Assembly: GCA_033980235.1 (NCBI GenBank)
Contig: CM067079.1
Span: 24,918,658-24,982,657 of the forward strand
Length of the DNA: 64,000 nucleotides
Direction of reading: 5' to 3'
Source of the DNA: Diadema setosum
Lineage: Eukaryota > Echinodermata > Echinoidea > Diadematoida > Diadematidae
The notes beneath the pieces were generated by a model that did not search any database, had not been told where the DNA came from, and was given only the letters and a program-made list of their open reading frames with translations. The stretch's first letter is position 1. The number at the start of each line of letters is the position of its first letter. Positions 10,321-23,500 of the stretch are shown one piece after another. Both the position numbers and the translations under genes were made by a program.

Positions 10321-12639
10321 TTAGGTGATCCGAGTATCCTTCGGATCACCTTCTGTATCTGTACTGATTCTTTCTTTATTTCTCCTCAAAAGTTGTGCAG
10401 AGGTTAGCTCAGAAAGTGCATTGCCTATGAATGTCAAACTTATACCATATATGTATCGTGTCCGAAAGACGACAATCGAACTAAAATCAAAGTGATCAGT
10501 CGACCGTGACGTCACTATGACGTCATTATATAAAAACACATTCTCATTCATATCTCATTAATGGAATGGAATTTTTCAATGAAATTTACGTCACATATAG
10601 TTCAAATTAAGTTGATTCTAATCATGTTTTCAAAATTCATCTATACCCTTAAAACGTGCGCGTACGCGCGCGTTGAAGTATTTGTATGCTCAAATCGAGC
10701 TGGAATTTTTTTTGCACACGTTTCAGACCATTTGTAGCATTTTTTGAAAAATTGAAAAAATCGGACGGACGCGTACGCGCGCGCGCATATACGCACGCAC
10801 AGCTCATATGCAATAAAAATTTCCCGTTTTTTCACACCAATCGAATGTCTGAAATTTCAAGGAATATTTCTACCAAGTTTGAAGTCAATCCGACTCAATA
10901 TGACGTCATACGAGCCCGTCAAAGTTGAAATTCCGCGCGCGCGTCAATGGCGATATACAGTGCAACTATGCCAAAAAACCGCCAATTTTAAATCCGATTT
11001 TACTCGTCAGGATGGACGGTGACCCCCCATTTTCTTTACATATTCTAAAAGCTGATGAGTTGTACATGTCATTTCGAGGGTTGGCAATGCTGGCAAAATG
11101 ATTAAAAGATATCAAATTTCTTAATAAAGTAAAAAAAGTAAATTTTCAAAATGACGTCATCAAATTTCAGGTTCACTTGAGGGTATCTCACTTATCCTTT
11201 GCCAATTTTCACCCAAATTTCAGTATGTTGTAGCTTATTAAATGTTCTTTCATTAATGTAATAACAGTGTTTTGATTGGATGACGGCATCACCTCGTAAA
11301 AATGGATTGAAAGTAATCTTGTCAAATTTGACCAGTTTACGTGTTATCTCTATGGGAGTGCAGTTTTTCTGGAAATGAAAATTGACATGACTATCTTTCT
11401 CGAGCACTATCTCACTTATGCTTCGGTGAATTTCTCCCAAATTCTAATATGTTGTAGCTGAGACTTTGGTCTATCGTTAGTGTGCCCTTTATTTTGTCAT
11501 ACGACGTCGGCTTCACGTCAAAAAATTTGGTTGAAATTAAAGCTTATCTTCGATGTACTGAGATATTTCTTCCTTTCTGCAATTTTCTTTGCAATAACTC
11601 AAGAAAGACAGCCCCTATAACCCCCATATTTTGCACATGTTTAGTTCATGTTACGTACATTGTTTCATAAAATAACAACTACTTGATCGGACACCATCTT
11701 GGGTATGTAAATTAGGGTCAAAGGTCATGAATATTTCATCCTGTATCTTAGTGAATACATGTTCTATCTTTCCCATATTTCGCACACGTAAAGACCATAT
11801 TACAAGGATCATTTCACAAAATAACCACTTTTTGCTCAGATGCCATCTTGTCTGTGCAAAGTTTGGTCAAAGGTCATATGTACATTTTTCTGTATCTTCG
11901 CTATGACGTGTTATTACTATGGGAGGGAATTTTTCTACATGTGAAAGTTAACATGATTGTCTTTATCTAGCACTAGCTCACTTACCCTTCGGTGAATTTC
12001 TCCCAGATTTTAATATGTTGTAGCTGAGACTTTGCGCTATCATTAATGTGCCTTTTGTTGTTTCATACGATGTCTGGATCATGCTAAAAAACTTGGTTGA
12101 AATTAAAGCTTATCTTCGATGTATTGAGATATTTTCTTTCTGCAACTTTCTTTGCAATAACTCAAGAAAAACAACCTCTATCACCCCCATATTTTGCACA
12201 TGTTTAGTTCATGTCACGTACATTATTTCATAAAATAACAACTACTTGATCGGACACAATCTTGGGTATGTAAATTAGGGTCAAAGGTCATAAATGTTTT
12301 ATCGTGTATCTTGGTGAATTGGAGTCTTGTCCTATCTTTCCCATACTTTACACACGCAAAGACCATTTTACAAGAATCATTTCACAAAATAACTACTTTT
12401 TGTTCAGATGCCATCTTTGGTGTGCAAAATGGGGTCAAAGGTCAAATATACTTCATTCTGTATCTTCGTTAGTGCACACGGAATTCGGTACCAAAGACGG
12501 CAGGTCTGACTCCCTTTTCTAAATGAGACGCCAAACATCACATGGCCAATGTCCCCTCAACACAGATGAAACCTGTATGGTCATGCCTATTGGGATCAGG
12601 ACTCAAATCATTGATTTCCCAATAGATCGGATCACCTAA
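10321..12639. mobile_element. 2.3-kb element with perfect 13-bp terminal inverted repeats
   Basis: The left end TTAGGTGATCCGA (10321-10333) is exactly inverted at 12627-12639. The left end also folds on itself: aggtgatccga and tcggatcacct flank 7 bases at 10323-10351. Inside, a unit of about 566 bp is duplicated in tandem (gttgtagctgagactttg at 11451 and 12017), with a weaker third start near 11226. CG-alternating blocks (cgcgtacgcgcgcg) lie at 10655-10675, 10770-10800 and 10932-10945. No transposase frame exists, so it looks non-autonomous. I do not know the family. Confidence 0.7.
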
Positions 12640-12905
12640 TTTGTCAGTGTTGACAAATTCCAAGTCTAGTTTTGTTTTGTTTTTTGTTCCGGCTTTGAAC
12701 ATTCCTTCATTGTATAAACTATCCGAAGTTTTACCACTATCGCCAAATGCTTTGGCTTGAGTATCAAAATACCCAGGTAGCTTTTGTAAGAAACTCCGCC
12801 AAAACTAACATGCACCGAGAGAGTTGTCCCATATCCAATTGTAAAGGTGTTACCGCCTGGTAGGACTAGCTACTAATTGGCTGACATATTAGTTGTTGTT
12901 GTTTT

Positions 12906-12910
<5 letters not shown>

Positions 12911-12957
<47 letters not shown>
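12911..12957. repeat. (GT)n microsatellite
   Basis: About 23 uninterrupted GT dinucleotides. Confidence 0.97.
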
Positions 12958-12961
<4 letters not shown>

Positions 12962-13124
12962 TTTTTTTCTCGTATAAGGGCCATGACCGCCATTGTCTTT
13001 AATAGATTTATTACTCGATTACTCGCTAAAAACAAACAAACAAACAAATCAAACAAACAAAAACCGCGAAGTTCACCCTGGCAAGATCACAGAGAAATGG
13101 CACTACTATTCCCGAAGGAGGGAA

Positions 13125-13241
<117 letters not shown>

Positions 13242-16200
13242 TATTATTTTTATTCTAAGGGGCGTGTCATTCAATTGTGAATATTTACACCTCTTTTTCT
13301 GTCCTGTGATGTAGTCTCAACTCTCGGTGTACTTTGGTTTTGGCTTTGAGCCATCAGGATCTCCGTGACAAACGAAGGAAAAACACAAGTAAGTATGATA
13401 TCACTCCCATTACCATATCCTTGAATGTGCTACATGTACACACAATGACATGTATTTAAAATTCCCCACTGCTTTTCGACTGGATGCAATGTTTCATACT
13501 TTTTTTTTCATAACAAAACCACAGAAATAAAACATTTTAAAAATTGTGACTAGTTCAAATGTGAAGTTCTTGGAAGTCTGTGGCTTCATTATTTCACTTT
13601 TCTCTTGTGAGAGAATGTGTATCGACGGGTTTTGGTCGCTATTTATTTATGCTTGTACCACTTGCAGTTTCAACCTCGGCCTGTACAAATTTGTAATATT
13701 CTTTCTTTTTGTGATCTCATGACCATGTGACAAATATATTTGTCAATATTTGTCTATTTTCACATTTATGTTTCATTTTGTAAGTCGAAGGGAATTAGAA
13801 GTTAAAGATAACTGAACTTTGCGATAATCTGGAAAAAAGTTCAATCAGTATAAAGTGACTGTCGCTCTATCTGATCAGAAAAATGCATCATGTTTCTGGT
13901 TTATCTTCAAAGCATTAAATCACAACACAAAAGAAAAAAAAAATGACAAGAGAAACAATATATAAACCAGGAAATTATGTAAATACTGTACAATGAGTTG
14001 CCTATCGATGCACTAATGAATACAATTTGCACTTCTTTCTGGCAAATGTAGATACATCAAACACATAACATGAAGTACACAAAACAAACAAGAATCAAAG
14101 AAAGAGATTTGTAACACTACCAAGCCACATTCATACGTTCACACCTTTCACTTCACACAAAGTGACCACCTGTACAGAGCGTAGTATACTTTTCCACAGA
14201 GCAATTATTTTTTATTCGAGTTTTTAGCTTATGTAAGATCGACTGCGTATAGTACAGTACCATATCACACTTTGCGACAAATTTCAGAATCAGAATTATT
14301 TCGTTGTTGTACACACAAAATAAAAAATGAATTACTATGACAACAGACAATATCAACAACAGACAGCATGACGATGACTACTCTGCAATCCTTTGCATAC
14401 ATATCAACAGATAATTAAAATTAAATACACCTAGTTGCTGAGATGAAAAGTACATAGCAAGTATTTCGAGTCCATTTCACGCCACATAAGTAATTAAATA
14501 TACAATGTCAGATTTTATTATAGCATAGCTATCATTAAAAACACAGACAAGAATGCACTGATGTACATGAATATTTCATCAACAGCAATAAGACTCACTT
14601 TGCAAAGGTCAAATAATGAGTATCATTTCCCAAGTATACACAATGTCTTACTCAACGAACAGTGAATCAATATACCGTAACCTCCAACCCTGACCTTCAG
14701 TTTTACTGCTATCATTTCATGCAAATAATCACGGCTTCATTCTTATCCTTCCTACTACATTGCACTGTACTGGTGACCAATCTTAGCTGAAGGGATGGCC
14801 CCAAAAATGACTATTGGACTCAAATACTTTTGCTCACTTCTCATGTTCATTTCTCCAGATCAAACCGTACAGCCAATAGTATAATAACGCACAATTCTTG
14901 TCTGTTTCAAAAAACTATCCAGCAGGCGATTGCTGAAAACTTGTCTACAGTACAAATACAGTGTACCGATTAATTCTCTGCTTTGCAGGTAATGTCATGG
15001 AAAGAAAGAAAACCACATTAAATCTTACAAAACCAAAGAAAATGAGACTGACTACTTTTCACCATGGAAGACAGTAAAATGACAGCACCAAAAAAGGGCA
15101 AAAAGGAAAAGAAACAAGAAGAATAAATCAAGGAAGATCATCTAAAAATTATTAACACTTTTACTCCCCTTTTTCCAAATCATTTTTTTTTTTTTTTTTA
15201 ATCAAGTGAGCAATTAAAGGTAAAATTGACAAAGAAATCTGTTTTCACTGGAATCTACATGAACAATTGCTGGGGAATGGGCAACTACTTGAATAAATAT
15301 GTGGATAACATTAAAGATCTTTCCTGAGCCAACAATGATCCCTTATCTTGATATAAAGGAAAAAAAAATAAATAAATAACAAAAGATGAGGTTAGATTTT
15401 TGATGATGAACCCCGATTTCATGTCCTCTCCTTTGAAAAAAAAAAAAAGAGAAAAAAAACATGTAGGCCTACACTTATTTTTTTATGACCACCGGTCAAA
15501 CTTTAAAAGCATTATGAGCACACAATTCTTTGGAAGAGATAAAAATCACACAAACAAAAACCCTATTTCACCGGAAAAACAGTCAGGATGACCTTCTAAG
15601 CTGGTTTGGGACGGTCAACAAACAGGAAAGACGCTCTTGATCTTTGATATCTAGTCGCGAGAGATAAGAGATCTATTGTTCAGTCCTGTCAGTACAGAAT
15701 TCTATCTGTCCTCATTTGTGGAGGTTGATAAAAGGTCGATTCTTCTTTCTTGTTTTCATTAGCATGCCACATTACATGCATGGCTTAAACCATTTCATTC
15801 CGCGCCATTTCATTTGCTGCCAAGAGAGGTTTAGTTGTGATGGCATGGCACAGCCTTGCATTAGAAACTATCAGTTGATGGGCACGGAGCCAGGATGGGT
15901 ACTAGTAATACATACTGTATACTTGCCGGTCAATTGCTACAGAGGCGACTCGAGTGTAGTGAACTTGTACACATGATGCTCAACTTTGAGCCTATTACAA
16001 CTTCTAGGTAGGGTTGAAAAAGAAAAGAAAAAGTTGTGAGAAGTGTATTATTGCAACAAGTGTCATTTACAGCATAACTACAATTGCTAAATTCTCTGTG
16101 AGAGTGGGCCCAGCTACCATTGACTCTGCCAGAGTAGAAAGTTTGTCAAGGCACTCATAGCAACAATAAAAATTTAACAAAAAAAAAAAAAAAAAACACC

Positions 16201-17055
16201 AGAGAGCAAAAGCACATCCATTGTAACAGCACAATAACTTACTATCAATAGCATCACCAGCATTTTCATTTTTGCATTCCTCATGAAAAAGGTAGAAAAA
16301 GAGTATAAGACCTTTACCTTTATGAATCACACACACATACTTACATATCATACATTCTTACAAGCTCACACTCTCCTTTTTTTTTTTTTTCTCCTCAATC
16401 AAACTTTGGGTAGGGGACGTAAGAGATTATCTAGCTACATACCTAGCCCTTTTTTTCTTGATTTAAGTCTGTGAGGTGATCTAGCTATGTATACAGACCC
16501 CCTTTATACATATGAAAAAAAAAGAAAATCAGTACATGTAATCTCTAACAATGGCAAGAATTAGTAAGAAAGCAGGAAATGGAATAGGTATTGTATTGAA
16601 AGTTGCATAAATCCACTTCATCGCCAAACCATGAAATAATGCTTCCACAGCAGTAATCAACTGAATAATTGTGCAATTGAGATCTAACTAGACATTTGTG
16701 TGAATTCAGACTGTTACAACTATCTATCTCAAGGTTGATTGTACTTACTTCTGCACAATTGTATTTAAGGCATATGCAAAGGAATACACTGAAACATATT
16801 TTGATGTGATAATCCTGTGATTTGAAAAATTATTACACCAGCTCTATAATAAAAGTGCTGGGAAAATACATTCTGAGTAATTTTCAACCACCCTGAGTAA
16901 CGGGTGACCTACATATTGCAATTTCTGTTATCATCACCCCATGATAGACCTTCTACGTGAAATTTCCATCAAATTTCTGCAACTTTTGCAATAATTAGGC
17001 TGAACAAGATACGGGCATTCATGTCATACTTTAAGCAAGAATAATTTTAAGATAT

Positions 17056-17176
17056 CAGGGCCCCATATTATCGAAAGATATAATCGATTATAAATTTCCT
17101 TACCACACAGGTTGTCATAGACTTATGATTAAATTCAAATTTATAATAAATTATAACTCTTCATAAAACAGGGCCC
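17056..17176. mobile_element. Miniature element with GGGCCC ends
   Basis: The segment opens cagggccccatattatcga and closes ttcataaaacagggcccc. Its interior resembles 37955-38076 in reverse orientation. It lies just downstream of the CREG1 poly(A) site. Confidence 0.6.
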
Positions 17177-17215
17177 CAAAAATGCAAGGGAAAGCACTGC
17201 CACGGAGGGTTAGTA

Positions 17216-17221
17216 TTTATT
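17216..17221 (-). promoter_or_regulatory. CREG1 poly(A) signal
   Basis: A minus-strand AATAAA lies 83 bases downstream of the CREG1 stop codon, a normal position for cleavage and polyadenylation about 20 bases further on. Confidence 0.55.
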
Positions 17222-17303
17222 TCCCCTCAGACTGCATCCGAGAGGTCTGCCATTGAGGAATGCAAAGAATGGCAAAATGGAATCTGTTCTTGAGGCAGCA
17301 CAC

Positions 17304-17506
17304 CTAGGGATTGGCGTTGTAGTAGTCCTGGACCGAAATGAATGTCCCCCCACCGTAGAAGTCGATGATCCAGAGGACATCGATGTCCAGCTTGATGATG
17401 CGGAAGTCGTGGCTGCTCGGCCACGACGGCATGAGGGGGTGGCGAGAGAAGAGCGCATTCTTGGCAAACGCCTTTTCGGTCGAGTCTGTAACTTCAACGA
17501 ATTTGC
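17304..17506 (-). CDS. CREG1: CREG1 exon 4 (C-terminus)
   Basis: The exon starts KFVEVTDSTEKAFAKNA after a CTCCAG acceptor and ends DYYNANP then TAG at 17304-17306. The segment HPLMPSWPSSHDF is the conserved CREG motif. Confidence 0.96.
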
Positions 17507-20500
17507 CTGGAGTGTCATTTAACAAACAGGAAAGCCAAAAGTGCATCAGTGTTGATACAAATAAAAGTTTGTCTGATATATCAGGGCTCAACACAAACTC
17601 TTTTTTCTCTGGTGGCCTCTCCAAGCCACTAAAATCTTTAAATCTGAAATTCCAGTGGCCTAAAAAAGATATGTAGTGGACTGACATAAAAGCAAAAGTA
17701 ACAATCCATTTTGAATCTTAGATGCCCAACAGGGCCACCAATAGATAAATTTGGTGGCCCCACACCAATTTTTAGTGGCCACAGGAGACTGCTAAGGCCA
17801 AAAAAAAAAATGTTGTATTGGCATAACATGAGATTTTTAAATAGGGTCGGGCGGGCAGATTTTTTTTTTTTTTTGCTACCTGTATTTGACGTGTAAAACT
17901 CATATTTAAAAAAACCCCATTCGATAGAGAGGGTCTGTTGCATCCAAGTTTGTTATATCACCGGTTTAAAAGCAATAAATATTAAAAGAGAATCATATTT
18001 TGGACATGGAAAAACACCCTGGCCCCCCACTCGAACCCATAGGAGACCGCATGCGTGTTCCCGTTTTCAACGTCTATCTACGGAAGATTTGTCCCTAGAA
18101 ATTCATGAAGGGGGGGGGGGGGGGGGAGGGTTGTGTTTTTTAGTCTTTTCCATAGATAGGGATGTCCATTGAAAATCACCCAGCGCCACAGACAAATCGA
18201 TTCTCTGAATAATATTAAACAAAATCTTCAAACCAGACTTGCCGGTCAGACATGGTGTAGTGTGCAGCCATTTTGCGACACCAGCTGTTGTTGAACCCTG
18301 ATTGTTGTTGTTGTTTTTGATAATTCGCAAACCCGTATCGCGCAGTCTCTCCGTAAAAACGATGTATTTCCTTCTTTTTTTTCTTTTTTTTCTTTTTTTT
18401 TGAAAAGTACAGGGTCAGGGGGTTTTTTTTAGGGTCAGGGGGGTTACGCCAATACAATGATTTTTTTTTTTTGCCTTATGTTGAGCCCTGGATATACTGA
18501 CAGCATCGGAAAGCCAACTTAAAAACAATGTGCAGTTTCACCTTAACAAATAACAGTTGGCTTCAGAGCACTTTTTGATTGTGCTGATCAGCAAAAGAAT
18601 GGACAACAACAAGTGTTGGATCCGCAACACAGCATAATCTACCTTATCTTATCACTTGTCAACTTTCACATCAAAATTGCTACATAAAGAAAACTGAAAC
18701 AATCTGGGTAGATAACATAGAGAAACACAGATACATGATGACGAATACAATCCGACTCATTCATGCATCCTTGCACAACGCCATGACTTGTTACGTTATC
18801 TCACAGATACTGCTCATTTCCCCGAAAACTGCCATGGTCATAGTGTGGCTTGAATATGGTGTGGAATTGCTCTTTAATCTACCCACCGGATTCCAAGAAA
18901 TCACTTTTTGGAGGCTTGGCAGCTTTTCTTATTCTTTTCTTTTTAACCATTCACTTTTTAACAGTTAGCTGTATTTCATGAGGAATGATACGCAAAATTA
19001 AACGATTGGGACCATTTGTTGTTCATACATCAGTTGTTTTGGTTGCAGTATTTTAAAAAGCCTTTTTTTTCGCTAAATCTTTTACAATCACTTAAATTGG
19101 CAACACAGATTAGATGATGAAGGTTCCTGTTTCTACGTCAGACGGGCAAATATTTGTAAATTTCTTTCTGATCTTGTGTAGATGTCACAGGTTAAACACG
19201 TTCCATCAAACCGTCTTCCAATATGTGGTGTGTAGTGAAATTCAGAGTTGCCAATTTAGTGAGGAAAAGGTGATTTAAATTTCTGCAGCCACATCCTCCA
19301 AGGGAAGAAAACAGTCAGTTTTTACGACATCTACGCTGTGGGATGGTCGGTAAAGAAAGTACAGTCCGACCTTTCCTATCAGGCCTCCCTTTATCTGGAT
19401 CTCTCAATCATCCGGAAGCGACCTTAGCTTGATTTCTTTCGAATCTAATAATTACGGGGAAAAAGGGGATTTCCATTTCGAGCAAAATTCCTGCACAAAC
19501 TCACATGAATCGCATACATGTACTATTCCTAACTAATTGATTTCATTTTGTTAATTGAAAAAAAAAAACACTTATAATTTTGCGCTGATAGCAAAGAAAG
19601 AGTTTCAGTGTACACTACCGTCAGTAAGTCACATGTACATGTACAGTGTACAAGTGTAGCTACCTCTGGGTAGGCAGCTGCATGTATTAAACATTAAATC
19701 CCCCATATCCGGCCAAATTCCTTACTGCAAAACGAGGAATGTTTGCATGTATTTTATTTTCGCGAGCGCCAAAAATCGTGAAATTAAAATGCACGCCAAA
19801 GTTCTTGTCTACACTCTATGCATTGAATGCCAATTGCGGTTTGCAAAAATTTCATGCTGTAAAAAAGGCCGTTGGCTCCAATTTGCAAAAATTTCATGCT
19901 GCGAATATATCATGTTTTACAGTATTTGGATGAGCGCTGTTCGTGACATGGCCAGATAGGAAAGGTCTGACTGTACAACAAATGAACGTAACAGATCTAT
20001 GACTAAAGCACATGACAAGTCATGGCACTAACCTAGCAGAACCAGACGTGCACAGAGGGGGTTCTCTGGATCAGATTTCGACGTGATCGCGCAGTCCGCG
20101 ATGTCACTGAATTCTGCTTCGCTGAGGGTGACGGAGACATTGGGGTTCTTTGCCACATCGTGCATGGTGCTGTCAATCATGGCCAGGTAGAAGTAGGGCG
20201 TGCCCGAGCCGTTGCCCACTGGGCCGTCGGCGAGCGAGTTTGGGGCGGGAAACGGCCTGCCCAGCATCTCCGGCTTGGTGGACACGGTAGCAATGACCCC
20301 CCAGTTTGCCTGCAAATTGGCAACAAGGGAAAGCGCCATTTCCGATTAACTCAAATTATATTAAAATGGAGGAAATCAATTCGCTTCCAAAGGTATCAAG
20401 AGACTTATGAACGCCTCTTGAGATTTTAGATTTGCTCCTACACAAGCAAAACAGTACGCCAATTACATTTTTAATAATTTCCTTTTGAGCTTACCATAAG

Positions 20501-23500
20501 TGACTGATTTAACAGGAATAAAATACGAGAAATTCCACCAAATTTCATTTTTTTTAAAAATGAATAGTACACATTCCCTCCACTTGACACTGACATATTT
20601 TAAGAGTAATATTATTCCCCGTGCTTCTTTAAGAGGTTAGTCAAGTGCTCTTTCATTACACTAACTAGAAATGTCGCTTTGGCGACTGGTATGCCTCCGC
20701 CATAATGCATGATTTTCCCAATAGGTCTAGATAGTACATGTGGACACTGTGTGATTACATTTCCACAAAATTGGCAAAATATTGGAATGACAAGTTTGTC
20801 ACAAATGTGTTGAATGTTCACCTTCCTTGACGTAGGTTTAATTGGATGAATAAGAGAGCATGTATCTAGGGATTTAAGGACTTTAACTTGACTTTGACCC
20901 ATTCATACATTTAGGCATTGAGTAATTTTCAAGGTACAGGTGTGGAGAAAAAGTGCAATTTCTGAATTGAATAGTAAATTGTTACCATTTTCATCTGGCC
21001 CTTGACCCTAAAATTCATAAGATAATTACTTTCAGGTAGAACATGCATAATATGTAATAAGTTTCAAGGTAACTTGAGCCACTTCCGAGATATGGAGGAA
21101 AAAGATAGTTCAGCACTTTCACTTGATCTTTGACCTTTTGACCTTTGAGGCAAAAAGAGAAAAAAAAAAACTTTCCAGAGAATTTCTATTAGGTTACACA
21201 TGCATACACCAAGTGTAAAAAAATAACCCTGCTGGCATTGCATAAATATGAGGGTAATAGTAAAATTTTGAAGTCTTGCACTTGACCTTTGACCCCTGAC
21301 CTTTGACCCCATGAACCCTACATTCTCTAGATAATCACTTCCAGTCAGTACATGTATATACTATGTTCCATGAAGATACCTTGAACAATTTTCCAAGGTA
21401 CGGAGAAAAAAAAGAAGTTTTAATATTTTTACTTGACCTTTTGACCTTTGAACTTTGACCTCATGACCCAAACTTTCACCAGAGAATCTTAATTGGGTAA
21501 TACATGTATACACTAAGTTTCAAGAAAATATCTTTAGGCATTCAATAGATATGGTGGAAATAGTGACATTTTATGTATTTGACCCTGACCTTTTGACCTT
21601 TGACCTTTGACCTCATGATCCAAACTTTCACCAGAGAATCTTAATTGGGTAATACATGTATACACTAAGTTTCAAGAAAATCTCTTCAGGCATTCAATAG
21701 ATATGGTGGAAATAGTGAAATTTTATGTCTTTGACCCTGACCTTTTGACCTTTGACCTTTGACCTCATGACCCAAACTTTCACCAGAGAATCTGAATTGG
21801 GTAATACATGTATACACTAAGTTTCAAGAAAATATCTTCAGGCATTCAATAGATATGTTGGAAATAGTGACATTTTATGTATTTGACCTTGACCTTTTGA
21901 CCTTTGACCTTGAGCATGTGCACCCAAAAGTTGATAGGCACAACTTCACCCCCTAATACACGTACATGCCAAGTTTCATTAGGATACCTCAACAGGTTTC
22001 GATAGTTACCTTGTCCACAAAATTCATTACGGACGGACGGAAGGACGGACGGACGGACGGAAGGACGGACGGACGGACGGACGGACGGACGGACAACCCG
22101 AAAACATAATGCCTCCGGCACCACTTCGTGGCGGAGGCATAAAAAAGTGAAAACATGTTAAGGCTTCTTTATATATTTTTTACATCATTTTCCATAATGT
22201 GATATCGCAAAGTATTGCAGCCTTCTCATCCAGTGATGGCTGCACCAAAACATTAAAAATTCATAACTTCTGAACAGATTGTCAGATTTTCCACAAAGTT
22301 CCCTGATGTGTTCTACTAATATTGAGCCATTCCCTCAATTCACACATATATTTGGGTTTCGTATTCCTTTAAATAGCAAGACATTCAGCATATAAATACG
22401 TACCTTGTGAACCATGTATCTCGCCCTCTTGGCCTTATCATAGTACGGAGGACGCGTTGACTCTACAGAAGGCTGCATGGTAAAATTGGGAGTGAAATTA
22501 AAGCTGTAGCAAATCTTCTTTCTCTTTGATCACTTTCCCATGGTACAATATGCCGAGCTGATACGTTTGCTGACTTCAAGTCACCCGGGGTGTACCACAA
22601 CAGTGGGTATCGTTTATCCGCTTTTTTCCATTGTGCATGGGTCAGGTGACCATTTCACCGGTCTGCGACCTGTTTTTTGTATGGAGTAAAGTGCCATTTT
22701 TTACGCACATGAGTTATGAATTCTTCCCACAAGAGACTTGCATTTACTGTCCAGTATGAGGGACAATGTTTTGATTCTTACTAGAGCAAAAAAAAAAAAA
22801 CATTGCTCAGCTAGACTCAATGCGACTGGAACCCTGGCCACTTGGTTGCAAGGCAGACATGCTACTGACTGTGCCACCTCGGCACCTAAGCTGCAGTATC
22901 ATATCAATTCACCAAACATTTGAAATTATTATCACAGACAATCATTTGTTGAGAATATCATCATACAGTATGTATATGCACCTGTCTTTGAATCAACATT
23001 ATGTCATTTCAGCATCGAAGATTGTTGAAATGCCACATCTCAGCTGACTGAAATACAGCAAATTTTTGGTCACTAGGACCCCGTTTACAGTGCGGGGCCG
23101 GGCTCGGCCCGGCTCGGCCGCGGCCGAGTCCGGCCTCAATTGCGCGGCCGAGCCTCGCAATTTTGTCCGTTTACACTGCTGGGCTCGGCCGCGCTTTTGA
23201 TTCAAACCTTTCAATATTTTGTCGTAGTGGCGCTCTGCTTGTAAACAAACGCAATTTGGTATTGTCTGGTTTTCAGACCCTTTGCCAAATGAATTCCGTG
23301 GCGACGAAGTCGCCGTTCGGGCAAAGGCCTTTGCCGAAGGAAAAAATCATTTGCAGGACAAAACCACCTTAAACTATACTAGTTTTCGACGTTGAGGGGG
23401 TTAATATCCTGAATAGCGAAAGATACCGGCAGAGGGTTTGGAAGCCAGACTAAAATTGGCCGCGTAATTGGCCGCGCATTTGGCCCAGTTTGCGTTTACA

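Noticed and set aside
17253..17522. Plus-strand frames over the last CREG1 exon
   Set aside because: They are antisense shadows. The minus strand matches CREG1 to its stop codon.
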